The notes beneath the pieces were generated by a model. The model was not told the DNA's origin. It saw only the letters and a program-made list of their open reading frames with translations, and made no database searches. This document shows positions 1-8,596 of a stretch of 51,389 nucleotides of DNA, in pieces; the stretch's first letter is position 1, and every line of letters begins with the position of its first letter. This DNA comes from Massilia agilis. GTDB taxonomy: Bacteria > Pseudomonadota > Gammaproteobacteria > Burkholderiales > Burkholderiaceae_D. A program made the position numbers and the translations under genes. The DNA is taken from positions 1 to 51,389 of the forward strand of contig NZ_JANUHB010000009.1 in assembly GCF_024756255.1 (NCBI RefSeq), given 5' to 3'.

Positions 1-53
1 AAAATTCAATCCGGCCCTGCACACCGCTTGACGGACATAACAGTATCTACCCT

Positions 54-1874
54 TTATTCGCTCGGTCGGGTCAGCACGGCGACCTTCTTGGCCGAGGGCG
101 CGTGGGACAGCGAAATGCCCGGCACCCGATCACCCTGCAAGCTCACTTCGAAGCTCATCAGCTCATCGCGGCGGAAGGCGTGCACGGTGACCTTGTCGCC
201 AACTTTGTAGCGCGCCAGCAGCGTGTCCAGGTTGGACGGATTGCCCGTCACCCGAATGCCGTCCAGCGCGATGAGGATGTCCCCCGCGGACAGCCCTGCC
301 CGGTGCGCCGGCCCGCCCTCGTGCACGCCGGTGAGCCTGGCGCCGCCCGTGTCGCGGCCAACGTTCGCGTCCAGCGAAGGCTTGGTGCCCTTGCGCTCAT
401 CCACGAGCTTGACGCCGAACGGCGCGTACAGCTTGGCCAGCGGCAGGTCCTCGGTGCCACGCACGTAGCGCTCGAACATGCTGCGCAGCTTCACGCCCGA
501 CACTTCGTCGAACAGCGCCTCGACCTCGCCCTCGGTCACACCGCGGCCGACGGACGGGTAGAAATCGTGCCCGTAACGCTGCCACAGCGCCAGCATCACG
601 TCGTCCAGCGACTTTGCGCCGCCGGTTTTGGCCCGGATCGTCAGGTCGAACGCGAGCGCGATCAGCGAGCCCTTGGTGTAGTAGCTGATGATGGCGTTGG
701 CCGCGTTCTCGTCCTGCCGGTAGTACTTGCTCCAGGCGTCGAAGCTCGATTCGGCCACGCTCTGCTTGGTGCGCCCGCTGCCGCGCAGGACGCTGCCCAC
801 CGTCTTGGCCAGCAACTTGAAGTAGGTCGGCTCGTCGATGATCCCGGCGCGCACCAGCATCAGGTCGTCGTAGTAGCTGGTGAAGCCTTCGAAGAGCCAC
901 AGCAGCGGCGTGTAGTTCTCGACCTGCAGGTCGTACGGCGCGAACACGGCCGGCTTGATGCGCTTGACGTTCCAGGTGTGGAAGTACTCATGGCTGCACA
1001 GGCCCAGGAACTTCAGGTAGCCCTCGCCCGGCTCGCTGCCCTTGGGCGCGGCGGTGCTGGGCAGGTCGGCGCGCGAGCAGATGAGCGCCGTGGATGCGCG
1101 GTGTTCGAGGCCGCCGTAGCCATCGCCGACCACCATCGTCAGGAACACGTAGCGGCTCATGGGCGCGCGTTTGGTCTTCGGCTCGAAGAAAGCGATTTGC
1201 GCCTCGCAGATCGCCTTCAGGTCGGCCTGCAGGCGCGCCATGTCCAGGTTCGGCACGCGGCCCGTGATCACGATGTCGTGCGGGACGCCGTGCGCCTTGA
1301 AGGTGGCCAGCGCGAATTCGCCCATCTCGACCGGGTGGTCGATCAGCTCGTCGTAGTTGGCGGCGATGTAGGTGCCGAAGCCGTAGCGCCTGGCGCCCAG
1401 CTCCGGCAGCGAGGTGGCCACGCGCCAGTTGGCGGCGGCCGGGTCCTGCGGCGCCTGGATGTCCACCTGGTGCGCCGCCTCTTCCTTGCCGAGCACCCGC
1501 AGGTACACGCTGGTGCCGTTGAAGAAGCCGTGGGTCTGGTCCAGGTGCGCGGCGCGCACGGACAGGTCCCACGCGTACACCTCGTACCAGACCATGAGCG
1601 GGCCGCTGCACGGCGCCGCCTTCCAGGTGTGCTTGTCCACCTTTTCCAGCGCGACGGCCTGGCCGTTCGACTCGGCCCGGATGCGCACGATATTGCGCGC
1701 GAACTCGCGGATCATGTAGCTGCCGGGGATCCACGCCGGCAGCGCGAACACCTGCCCCTGCGGATCCGGTTCGGCCACGGTGACGGTGACGTCGAACAGG
1801 TGACCGGACAGGTCGCGTGGCAGAATCGTGTACTGGACCGCGGGCGGCGCCTTCTTCTGGGTTGGTTTTTTCAT
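54..1874 (-). CDS. M61 family metallopeptidase with PDZ domain
   Basis: Predicted glycyl-aminopeptidase-type zinc protease of 606 residues. The zinc motif HEYFH is at residues 295-299, and the family motif GGLEH lies upstream at 254-258. The N-terminal part matches the M61 beta-sandwich domain. A PDZ domain (GARLTGVHEGGPAHRAGL onward) occupies roughly residues 515-590, the usual M61 order. The start is placed at MKKPTQ because the 23 residues further upstream are poor in character. No clear Shine-Dalgarno sequence or signal peptide is seen, so a cytoplasmic location is likely. The gene lies 84 bp downstream of the MocA-like gene on the same strand and could be the last gene of that cluster. 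Family assignment is firm; the physiological substrate is unknown. Confidence 0.93.
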   Translation of the reverse strand: MKKPTQKKAPPAVQYTILPRDLSGHLFDVTVTVAEPDPQGQVFALPAWIPGSYMIREFARNIVRIRAESNGQAVALEKVDKHTWKAAPCSGPLMVWYEVYAWDLSVRAAHLDQTHGFFNGTSVYLRVLGKEEAAHQVDIQAPQDPAAANWRVATSLPELGARRYGFGTYIAANYDELIDHPVEMGEFALATFKAHGVPHDIVITGRVPNLDMARLQADLKAICEAQIAFFEPKTKRAPMSRYVFLTMVVGDGYGGLEHRASTALICSRADLPSTAAPKGSEPGEGYLKFLGLCSHEYFHTWNVKRIKPAVFAPYDLQVENYTPLLWLFEGFTSYYDDLMLVRAGIIDEPTYFKLLAKTVGSVLRGSGRTKQSVAESSFDAWSKYYRQDENAANAIISYYTKGSLIALAFDLTIRAKTGGAKSLDDVMLALWQRYGHDFYPSVGRGVTEGEVEALFDEVSGVKLRSMFERYVRGTEDLPLAKLYAPFGVKLVDERKGTKPSLDANVGRDTGGARLTGVHEGGPAHRAGLSAGDILIALDGIRVTGNPSNLDTLLARYKVGDKVTVHAFRRDELMSFEVSLQGDRVPGISLSHAPSAKKVAVLTRPSE

Positions 1875-1958
1875 GGTCAGCGATGGAATGGTTTTTTGTA
1901 GTGTAATCGCAAGAGCCCGGCAGCGGCCACTCGCCATGAACACGAAGCGACGATTGCG

Positions 1959-2549
1959 TCAGCGGCTGTCGCGTCCGCGCGAAAGGTCGGCCTGCTCGTC
2001 GATGTCCTCGACCACGCCGGGATCGTCCACCTCGACTTGCGTGACCGGATTCGCTTGCAGGATGGCGCGCGCGCCCTGGTCGCCTTGCAGCGCCAGCAGC
2101 GCAGCCAGGTGCGTCTGGCTGAAGCCGACCGGGTTGCCACGCCGGCCCTTGAATACCGGCGCCGCAATGTCCGCGCCCGATGACAGCGCCGCGCCCAGTG
2201 CTTCGATGGTGGCCGGGCGAACGAACGGCATGTCGCCCAGCGCCACGATCCAGGCCTGCGCATCGGGCAGCGAATGACGAATGGCGTGGACAAGCGAGGC
2301 TGCCATGCCTTGCCCGGCCTCGTCGCAGATGATTACTTCGCAGCCCAGCGTGCGCAGCACATGGACGACGTCGCCGGAATGCGGCCCCACGACGGCCACC
2401 ACGCGCGGCATGGCCGCGAGCAGATGGCGCGCGCTGCGGGCCACGACAGGCTCGCCACAGGGCAGAAGCTCAAGGAGTTTGTTGCGCGCGCCGGAGGGGT
2501 CGAAGCGGCTGCCCCTGCCGGCGGCCAGCAAAATGCCGACAGGGGTCAC
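1959..2549 (-). CDS. MocA/MobA-like molybdenum cofactor nucleotidyltransferase
   Basis: A protein of 196 residues from a GTG start at 2549. The N-terminal nucleotide-binding signature LLAAGRGSRF, followed by a conserved lysine (NKL), is typical of the GT-A-like MocA/MobA family. GDMPF is the expected metal/nucleotide loop. MocA proteins attach CMP to the molybdopterin cofactor and also act as chaperones for xanthine-oxidase-family enzymes. The preceding gene encodes such an enzyme and stops only 10 bp upstream, and a GAGG-type ribosome site lies just before the GTG. Upstream in-frame sequence overlaps the molybdoenzyme gene and is arginine-rich nonsense, which supports the GTG. CMP versus GMP specificity cannot be read from the sequence. 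Confidence 0.85.
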   Translation of the reverse strand: MTPVGILLAAGRGSRFDPSGARNKLLELLPCGEPVVARSARHLLAAMPRVVAVVGPHSGDVVHVLRTLGCEVIICDEAGQGMAASLVHAIRHSLPDAQAWIVALGDMPFVRPATIEALGAALSSGADIAAPVFKGRRGNPVGFSQTHLAALLALQGDQGARAILQANPVTQVEVDDPGVVEDIDEQADLSRGRDSR

Positions 2550-2559
2550 GGCCGCATCC

Positions 2560-4773
2560 TCAGGCGGCGGTAAGGTCGAACGGCAGCTTGCGCAGCCGCT
2601 TGCCGGTGAGGCGATACAGTGCGTTGGCAAAGGCCGGCGCCAGCGGCGGCAGGCCCGGCTCGCCCATGCCGGTGGGCGGCTCCGCCGACGGAACGATGAA
2701 CACGCCCACATGCGGCATTTCGTTCATGCGCGCCACGCGGTAGTCGTTGAAGTTCTGCTGCTGCACCACGCCGTCCTTGAGCGTGATGGCCGCGCCGGGC
2801 AGCGTGGTGCCCAGCGCCATGAGCGCCGCGCCCTGCACCTGCGCCTCGACCGTCAGCGGATTGACTGCCAGGTTGCAGTGCACGCCGGCGGTCACGCGGT
2901 GCAGCTTGGGCGCGCCTTTGTCGAGCGAGGCCTCGACCACGTAGGCCACCACCGAATTGAACGACTCGTGCAGCGCCACGCCCCAGGCATGCCCCTTCGG
3001 CAGCGCCTTCTTGCCGTAGCCGGACTTGGCTACCGCGAGGTCGAGCGCGGCCAGGTGGCGCTTGTGCTCCGGCCCCATCAGCTTTTTACGATATGCCACC
3101 GGGTCCATGTTCGCCAGGTGCGCCGCTTCGTCGATCAGGGTCTCCATCACGAACGCGGTGTGGGTGGAACCGACCGAACGCCACCACAGCACGGGCACGT
3201 TGGCCTTGGTGTTATGGACGGTCAGGTTCAGCGGCACGGCGTACGGTTCGCCCATGCCTTCCACGCTCGTTGCATCCACGCCATTCTTGACCATGAAAGG
3301 CTCGAACGGCGTGCCGGAGATGATCGACTGCCCGACGATGGCGTGGTCCCATGCGACGATGTTGCCCTTGGCGTCCAGGCCGATATCGGCGCGGTGCACG
3401 TAGGCCGGGCGGTAATAGCCGCCCTTGATGTCGTCCTCGCGGCTCCACATCACCTTGACCGGCTCGCTGTGGCCGGCGGCGCGCCAGGCCTTGGCCACGC
3501 CCACCGCCTCGACGATGTAGTCCGAGGTGGGCACCGCGCGGCGCCCGAAACCGCCGCCCGCCATCATGGTGTTGACCGTGACCTGCTCGGGCTTCAGGCC
3601 GGCAGTTGCGGCCACCGCCGCCTGGTCCTGGGTCTGGAACTGGGTGCCGGCCCACACGGTGCAGTGGTCGGCGCGCAGTTCCACCACGCAGTTGAGCGGC
3701 TCCATCGGCGCGTGCGCCAGGTAGGGGAATTCATAGACGGCCGAAATCTTCTTCGGCGCGCTTGCCAGCGGCGAGATGTCGGCCTTCTTGGCCACCGTGC
3801 CGGGCGTCTTGGCCAGCGCGGCGTACTCCTGCATCTGCTTAGCGGTATCGACCTTGCCGACCGCGCTGGTGTCCCAGTCGATGGCCAGCGCGTCGCGGCC
3901 CTGCTTGGCGGGCCAGTAGCCGTCGGCGATCACGGCCACGCCGCGACCACCGCGGTCCGTCGGCACTTCGACCACGGCGCGCACGCCATTGATCGCCATC
4001 GCCTTGGCGGCATCGAAGCGCGTCACCTTGGCGCCGAACACCGGCGGGCGTGCGACCAGCGCCACCTTGCAGTTCTCGGGCTTGAAGTCCAGGCCGAACT
4101 GCTGGCGCCCGCTCGACTTGGCGCGCGCGTCGATGCGCTTCATGGGCTTGCCGATGAAGCGGAAATCCTTGGGGTCCTTGAGCGTGACGGTGGCCGGCAC
4201 CGGCTGCGCCATCGCCGCGTCGGCCAGTTCGCCGTAGCTGGCTTTCTGCCCGGCCGGGCCAAACACCACGCCGTTCGCGGTCCGGCACTGCGCCGGCTGC
4301 ACGTTCCATTTCTGGGCCGCGGCCGCCACCAGCATGGCGCGGGCACGCGCGCCGATCTCGCGGTATTGCGTGAACGAGTGCGCCACGCTGCCCGAGCCGC
4401 CGGTCATCTGCATGCCCATCAGGGGGTCCTTGAAGGCGTCGCCGGCCGGGGCCAGCTCGCCGCGCACCTGCGACCAGTCGGCGTCCAGCTCTTCGGCCAT
4501 CAGCATCGGCAGCGCGGTGTGCACACCCTGGCCGAATTCCAGGCGGTTGACCATCACGGTGACCGTGTTGTCCGGGGCGATGTGCAGGAAGGCGTTGGGC
4601 GCAGACGGCGCCGGGACCGCGCCCGCGGCACGCGCGAAGCGGCCGGCGGAGGGAATAACGAAGCCGAGCACCAGGCCGCTGCCAAGCGCCGCGCCGGCCT
4701 TCATGAAGCCGCGGCGCGAGAGGCCGCCCTCGGGGCGCACGGGCGCCTCCTGGTTCATCCATTCGGTACGCAT
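2560..4773 (-). CDS. Xanthine-oxidase-family molybdopterin-binding subunit (IorB-like), Tat-exported
   Basis: A protein of 737 residues, the large catalytic subunit of a two-component molybdenum hydroxylase resembling isoquinoline 1-oxidoreductase beta or periplasmic aldehyde dehydrogenases. A twin-arginine signal (SRRGFMKAG, arginines 20-21) precedes a hydrophobic stretch, so export in folded form is expected. GGGFGRR is the molybdopterin loop. GMGEPGLPPLAPA near the C-terminus carries the conserved catalytic glutamate. A strong AAGGAGG ribosome site lies 5 bp before the ATG. The 2Fe-2S subunit gene is 9 bp upstream and the MocA-like gene 10 bp downstream. No FAD subunit gene is present, so electrons probably pass to a cytochrome or quinone. 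The substrate is unknown. Confidence 0.92.
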   Translation of the reverse strand: MRTEWMNQEAPVRPEGGLSRRGFMKAGAALGSGLVLGFVIPSAGRFARAAGAVPAPSAPNAFLHIAPDNTVTVMVNRLEFGQGVHTALPMLMAEELDADWSQVRGELAPAGDAFKDPLMGMQMTGGSGSVAHSFTQYREIGARARAMLVAAAAQKWNVQPAQCRTANGVVFGPAGQKASYGELADAAMAQPVPATVTLKDPKDFRFIGKPMKRIDARAKSSGRQQFGLDFKPENCKVALVARPPVFGAKVTRFDAAKAMAINGVRAVVEVPTDRGGRGVAVIADGYWPAKQGRDALAIDWDTSAVGKVDTAKQMQEYAALAKTPGTVAKKADISPLASAPKKISAVYEFPYLAHAPMEPLNCVVELRADHCTVWAGTQFQTQDQAAVAATAGLKPEQVTVNTMMAGGGFGRRAVPTSDYIVEAVGVAKAWRAAGHSEPVKVMWSREDDIKGGYYRPAYVHRADIGLDAKGNIVAWDHAIVGQSIISGTPFEPFMVKNGVDATSVEGMGEPYAVPLNLTVHNTKANVPVLWWRSVGSTHTAFVMETLIDEAAHLANMDPVAYRKKLMGPEHKRHLAALDLAVAKSGYGKKALPKGHAWGVALHESFNSVVAYVVEASLDKGAPKLHRVTAGVHCNLAVNPLTVEAQVQGAALMALGTTLPGAAITLKDGVVQQQNFNDYRVARMNEMPHVGVFIVPSAEPPTGMGEPGLPPLAPAFANALYRLTGKRLRKLPFDLTAA

Positions 4774-4782
4774 GTGGCCTCC

Positions 4783-5241
4783 TTATGCCAGGGTCTTGGC
4801 CGCGTCCTTGATGGCCGCGCGGATTCGCTGGTAGGTGCCGCAGCGGCAGATGTTGCCGCTCATGGCGCTGTCGATGTCGGCGTCGGTGGGCGCCTTGTTG
4901 GTGCGCAGCAGCGCGGTCGCGCTCATCACCTGGCCGCTCTGGCAGTAGCCGCACTGGGGAACGTCATGCTTGACCCACGCGTCCTGCACCGCCTTGCCGA
5001 CCTTGTCCTGCTCGATGGCCTCGATCGTGGTGATCTTCTGGCCCACCGCCGCCGAGATCGGCGTGACGCAGGAACGGACCGGGTTGCCGTTCAGGTGCAC
5101 GGTGCAGGCGCCGCACAGCGCCGCGCCGCAACCGAACTTGGTGCCGGTCATGTTGAGGTTGTCGCGCAGCGCCCACAGGATGGGCGTGGACGGGTCGGCG
5201 TCGACCTGTACGTCGCGCCCGTTGACGTTCAGTTGAACCAT
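4783..5241 (-). CDS. 2Fe-2S subunit of molybdenum hydroxylase (IorA-like)
   Basis: A protein of 152 residues with all eight cysteines of the family. C38, C43, C46 and C58 form the plant-ferredoxin-type cluster (GCGAALCGAC). C97, C100, C132 and C134 form the C-terminal helical-bundle cluster (QCGYC and ICRCG). It passes electrons from the molybdenum cofactor in the partner encoded 9 bp downstream. It has no signal peptide of its own, so it presumably crosses the membrane bound to the Tat-targeted large subunit, as known for this enzyme family. A GGGGGAG ribosome site precedes the ATG. The start lies 28 bp after the dsbC stop with no terminator between them, so read-through from ubiH-dsbC is possible. 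Confidence 0.94.
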   Translation of the reverse strand: MVQLNVNGRDVQVDADPSTPILWALRDNLNMTGTKFGCGAALCGACTVHLNGNPVRSCVTPISAAVGQKITTIEAIEQDKVGKAVQDAWVKHDVPQCGYCQSGQVMSATALLRTNKAPTDADIDSAMSGNICRCGTYQRIRAAIKDAAKTLA

Positions 5242-5269
5242 GCTTCTCCCCCAGTTGTGGTTGTTCTAG

Positions 5270-5989
5270 TTACTTCAGCGTTGCCAGCTTGGCTTCCAGC
5301 GCTTTCTGGTCCACGGCGCCCGGGATGCGGCTGCCGTCGGCAAAGAAGATCGCAGGCGTGCCCTGGATATGCAGCTTCTGCCCCAGCGCCAGCACCTTGT
5401 CGTTCGGCGTCTGGCAGTTTTCCGGCGCGGCCGGGGCCTGCTTCCCGTTGATCATCCAGTCGTCCCAGGCCTTGGCGCGGTCGGCCGAGCACCAGATGTT
5501 CTTCGACTTGGCGACCGAATCGTCGGACAGGATGTTGTACAGGAAGGTGTAGATGGTGATGTTGTCGGTGTTCTTGAGCGTGGTCTGGCGCAGGCGCTTG
5601 CAGTAGCCGCAGTTCGGGTCCTCGAACACCGCGATCACGCGCTTGCCGTCACCCTTGACCTGCTTGATCGCCAGGTCCAGCGGCAGGTCGGAGAACTTGA
5701 TCTTCTGGATGTCCTCGATGCGGGCGCGGGTCAGGTCCTGCGAGGTCTTCACGTCGTAGATGTGGCCGATGACCAGGTACTGGCCGGTCTTGTCGGTGTA
5801 CAGGATGTCGCCATTGACGCGCAGCTCGTACAGCCCGGCGTACGGGGTCTCCTTGACCGATTCGATCTTGGCGCCACCCAGGCGCGGCTCGACCGCTTTG
5901 CGGATGCTCGCTTCGGTCGTATTTTCGGCGCCAACGCAGGAGGCAATCAGGCCCGTCGCCATCAATACGGCGAGCTTTCGCTTCAACAT
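5270..5989 (-). CDS. dsbC: Thiol:disulfide interchange protein DsbC
   Basis: Periplasmic disulfide isomerase of 239 residues. It has an N-terminal dimerisation region, then a thioredoxin fold with the active site C127-G-Y-C130. The structural disulfide pair C167/C192 and the cis-proline T211-P212 are also present. The N-terminus is a signal sequence. IASC at residues 15-18 resembles a weak lipobox, while VGA at 19-21 would suit signal peptidase I, so soluble versus lipid-anchored is unresolved. An AAGGAA ribosome site precedes the ATG. The gene starts 21 bp after the ubiH-like stop, forming an operon. It may help fold the cysteine-rich exported proteins of this region. Confidence 0.95.
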   Translation of the reverse strand: MLKRKLAVLMATGLIASCVGAENTTEASIRKAVEPRLGGAKIESVKETPYAGLYELRVNGDILYTDKTGQYLVIGHIYDVKTSQDLTRARIEDIQKIKFSDLPLDLAIKQVKGDGKRVIAVFEDPNCGYCKRLRQTTLKNTDNITIYTFLYNILSDDSVAKSKNIWCSADRAKAWDDWMINGKQAPAAPENCQTPNDKVLALGQKLHIQGTPAIFFADGSRIPGAVDQKALEAKLATLK

Positions 5990-6010
5990 ATGTATTCCTT
6001 AATGAATGAG

Positions 6011-7243
6011 TTACCTGCCCATCGCGTGGGCAATCAGCCGGCGCTTTACCATCGGCAATTTATCGAGCAAGTTTAACCCCAAATTGCGGATCACTCGCAC
6101 TGGCTCAAGATTCGCGCCGAAGAGGCGTTCCAGGCCGTCGGTCGCCAGCTGCATCAACAGCACATCTTCCTTGCGGGCGCGGGCATAGCGGGCCAGCACG
6201 CGCTCGTCGCCGAGGCTGCGGTGCTCCTCGCGGCCGGCCAGCACTTCAAGCAGGTCGACCACGTCGCCAAAGCCCAGGTTCATGCCGTGGCCGGCCAGCG
6301 GATGCACCGCGTGCGCGGCGTCGCCCAGCAGCGCCACGCGCGGCGCCACGATCGAGTGCGGGCGGATGATGACCAGCGGGACGGCCTTGACCATCTCGGG
6401 CTGCAGCGGCTTCAGGCAACCGAGCTTGTCCTCGGCAAACTCGCCCAGGCGGATCGCCAGCTCGCCCTGCGATTCGCTCATCAAGGTATCGGCCAGGGTG
6501 TCAGGCGCGGACCAGACCAGCGAGACGCGGTTGCCAGGCAACGGCAGCAGCGCGACGATGCCTTCATCGCAGGTGAACCACTGGTAGGCCACGCCGTGGT
6601 GCGGCTTTTCGCAGGAGAAGTTGGCGACCACGCCGCGCTGGTGGTACGAGCGGTAATCGATGCCGATGCCGCACTGGCCGCGCACCCACGATTCGCGCCC
6701 GTCCGCGCCCAGCACCAGCTCGGCCTCGATGACCGTGCCATCGTCCAGGCGCACGCTGGCGCCATCGTGGCGGGCGGTGAGGCTGGCCGCGCGGCCGCTG
6801 ACGATCTGCACGTTGGGCGCAAACTTGAGCGCCGCGTCCAGCGCCTGCGCCAGGTTGCTGTCCTCGACGATCCAGGCCAGCGTGCCAGTGTGCGCGCTGA
6901 AGGCGTCGAACGACAGGCCGCCGGCGTTCTCGCCGTCGCCGTTCACGATCATCGAATCGACCGGCGCCACGCGCGACAGGTCGAGCGCGCCCCACACCTT
7001 CAGGGACGAGAGCAGGTTGTGCGCGGTGTGGTTGAGCGCGTACACCCGCACGTCCCACGCCGGCTGGGCGCCGCTGGTCTCTTCCTTCGGCCCCGAGCGC
7101 GCGGGCGGGACCAGCAAGGTCACGCTGTGACCGGCCTGGGCGAGCCCGAGGGCCGTGGTTTTGGCGATGGCGCCGTTGCCAACGATGCAGACGTCGCTGC
7201 GGTACTGTGCGGAGGAAGAGGTCGAGGTAGTCATAGCGTTCAT
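6011..7243 (-). CDS. UbiH/UbiF/COQ6-family FAD-dependent ubiquinone-biosynthesis hydroxylase
   Basis: A protein of 410 residues, a class A flavin monooxygenase. The N-terminal Rossmann motif VGNGAIAKTTALGLAQAG begins at residue 21. GADGRESWVR (179-188) is the DG motif, and GDAAHAVHPLAGHGMNLG (307-324) is the second FAD motif typical of the UbiH/VisC/COQ6 family. The likely reaction is ring hydroxylation in ubiquinone synthesis; which ring position cannot be read from sequence, so no symbol is assigned. Starts at 7243 (MNAM) and 7234 (MTTS) are both possible. A TATAAT at 7242-7247 on this strand overlaps the first, which favours 7234 if that is the promoter. dsbC follows 21 bp downstream. Confidence 0.92.
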   Translation of the reverse strand: MNAMTTSTSSSAQYRSDVCIVGNGAIAKTTALGLAQAGHSVTLLVPPARSGPKEETSGAQPAWDVRVYALNHTAHNLLSSLKVWGALDLSRVAPVDSMIVNGDGENAGGLSFDAFSAHTGTLAWIVEDSNLAQALDAALKFAPNVQIVSGRAASLTARHDGASVRLDDGTVIEAELVLGADGRESWVRGQCGIGIDYRSYHQRGVVANFSCEKPHHGVAYQWFTCDEGIVALLPLPGNRVSLVWSAPDTLADTLMSESQGELAIRLGEFAEDKLGCLKPLQPEMVKAVPLVIIRPHSIVAPRVALLGDAAHAVHPLAGHGMNLGFGDVVDLLEVLAGREEHRSLGDERVLARYARARKEDVLLMQLATDGLERLFGANLEPVRVIRNLGLNLLDKLPMVKRRLIAHAMGR

Positions 7244-7247
7244 TATA
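7242..7247 (-). promoter_or_regulatory. Candidate -10 box overlapping the ubiH-like gene start
   Basis: A perfect TATAAT reads leftward and overlaps the first candidate start codon (7241-7243) of the flavin hydroxylase gene. No good -35 hexamer stands 16-18 bp upstream in the GC-rich sequence. If the box is used, transcription would begin close to the second ATG at 7234, giving an almost leaderless mRNA. A single hexamer match is weak evidence. Confidence 0.35.
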
Positions 7248-7312
7248 GCGACTCGGCCTCGCGCGGCCGTCCGCGGGCGCGTCCCGGGCGATGAGAAAGT
7301 TTCAAGCGGGAC

Positions 7313-7341
7313 TTGCAGAGTGCAAATCTGCTGGCTATAAT
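7313..7341 (+). promoter_or_regulatory. Promoter of the first tRNA-Phe gene
   Basis: TTGCAG (7313-7318) and TATAAT (7336-7341) are separated by exactly 17 bp, a near-consensus sigma-70 promoter. Transcription would start near 7348, a few bases before the tRNA. The second tRNA-Phe copy has an equivalent GGCTATAATCA motif at the same relative place. Confidence 0.8.
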
Positions 7342-7353
7342 CATGCCTCTCTT

Positions 7354-7429
7354 GGCCTGGTAGCTCAGTTGGTAGAGCAGAGGATTGAAAATCCTTGTGT
7401 CGGTGGTTCGATTCCGCCCCGGGCCACCA
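7354..7429 (+). tRNA. tRNA-Phe (GAA), first copy
   Basis: A 76-nt cloverleaf. The 7-bp acceptor stem (GGCCTGG with CCGGGCC) contains one G-U pair. The D-arm contains AGCTCAGTTGGTAGAGC, the anticodon GAA sits in the loop ATTGAAAAT, the T-loop is TTCGATT, and CCA is encoded. It is identical base for base to the copy at 24840-24915. It has a near-consensus promoter upstream and a hairpin terminator downstream. Confidence 0.98.
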
Positions 7430-7443
7430 AAGATTCAAAGAAA

Positions 7444-7478
7444 AACGCCGACCTGACTCAGGTTGGCGTTTTTTTTCG
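7444..7478 (+). terminator. Bidirectional hairpin terminator after tRNA-Phe
   Basis: AACGCCGACCT pairs with AGGTTGGCGTT (11 bp, one G-U) around a 5-nt loop and is followed by a run of eight T, a textbook intrinsic terminator for the tRNA. On the other strand the stem is preceded by the esterase stop at 7479 and followed by five T, so it can also end that convergent transcript. Confidence 0.85.
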
Positions 7479-8474
7479 TCAATTTCCGCGGCGCGGCGGC
7501 TGGCTGTCGAAGAAGCGCCAGATCGTAGCGCTCGCGTCCAGTGCGGTCGATGCCGCTTCCTTCCCCTGCCGTACACGGTCCGCGCCCGGCCATGAATGGC
7601 CGCCGGTGTCCGTCACGCACATCTGGACCTGTGCCCCGCCGGCGCAATCCTGATACGCCTCGCAGTAGGCGCCGGGGACCTGCAGCACCCGCTGCACCTT
7701 GCCGCTGCACTGGTCGCGCTGCACCCAGCGCGCAATGGTCTGCGGCACCGACACGAAATCCATCACACTGCGCTGGTCGCGGAATGCGCCAGGCCCGGCG
7801 CCGCCGTCGAACAGAACGTGGTCGTCGTCGCGGGCATGGATGTGCAGTACCGAGACCGGCCGCGACGGGACGCAACGCAGGGTAGCATCCGGCCCGGCAA
7901 CCGATGCGACGGCACGGAACACGTCCGCCGCCTCGCACGCCAGCCGGTGGGCCAGCATGCCGCCGTTGCTCATTCCGGTGGCGAACACACGGCGCTCGTC
8001 GATGGCATAGCGCGCCTTGAGCGCGCCCACGACCGCGCGCGCAAAACCGACGTCGTCGCTGCCCTGGTCGCGCGCGTAGCCGCAGCAGGCACCCGCGTTC
8101 CAGGTTGCCAGCCGGCCGCCGGGCAGCCTGCTGGCGCCATTCGGAAAGGCAACGAGAAAGCCGCTTTGGTCGGACTGGCGCTGCAGGCCGTACCGGGCGT
8201 CGTCGGCCATGAAGTCGGCACTACCGCCACCTCCATGGAAGGCCAGTACCAGCGGCGCCGGGCGGGCGGGATCGTACCCGGCCGGCACATGCACCAGCAC
8301 CTTGCGGCCCTGCACCTGGAGTTCCTGCAGCCCGGTCGCGGCACTGCGGTCGGCGCGCCGCTGTTCGAGGCGATGCCGGATGTTCTCGCCCAGTTGCTCC
8401 GCCGGCGCGGCGGCGGACGCCAGCAGCGCAGATGCGACCAGGCAGCACGACACGAGATGGTAGCGAAGCTTCAT
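7479..8474 (-). CDS. Secreted LpqC/PHB-depolymerase-type alpha/beta hydrolase
   Basis: A protein of 331 residues with a signal peptide of about 23-25 residues ending near ASAAAPA. FHGGGG (79-84) forms the oxyanion hole. GMSNGG contains the nucleophile Ser169. The stretch D216-D218 and His293 (GGHSWPG) are candidates for the rest of the triad. Nearby cysteine pairs suggest disulfides, as in family 1 esterases (COG3509). Members include poly(3-hydroxybutyrate) depolymerases and feruloyl or acetyl-xylan esterases. No substrate-binding or linker domain follows the catalytic domain, so PHB specificity is not shown. The gene is divergent from the M48 peptidase gene and ends in the tRNA terminator. 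Confidence 0.85.
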   Translation of the reverse strand: MKLRYHLVSCCLVASALLASAAAPAEQLGENIRHRLEQRRADRSAATGLQELQVQGRKVLVHVPAGYDPARPAPLVLAFHGGGGSADFMADDARYGLQRQSDQSGFLVAFPNGASRLPGGRLATWNAGACCGYARDQGSDDVGFARAVVGALKARYAIDERRVFATGMSNGGMLAHRLACEAADVFRAVASVAGPDATLRCVPSRPVSVLHIHARDDDHVLFDGGAGPGAFRDQRSVMDFVSVPQTIARWVQRDQCSGKVQRVLQVPGAYCEAYQDCAGGAQVQMCVTDTGGHSWPGADRVRQGKEAASTALDASATIWRFFDSQPPRRGN

Positions 8475-8596
8475 GGGCGGGCTCCTTGAGTGTGTTATCG
8501 AGCAATGATACGGCGGTAGAGGGTCCTCGCAGAAATATTACCAAGAAGCAAGTTTTTCACAATACAATCAAGCTCTGTTCAATAACGGGGCGTGCC

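Noticed and set aside
2281..5451. Long plus-strand reading frame of 1056 codons
   Set aside because: It is the antisense shadow of the molybdoenzyme and DsbC genes, rich in His/Arg/Gln with no domain, while the minus-strand frames have intact motifs and ribosome sites.
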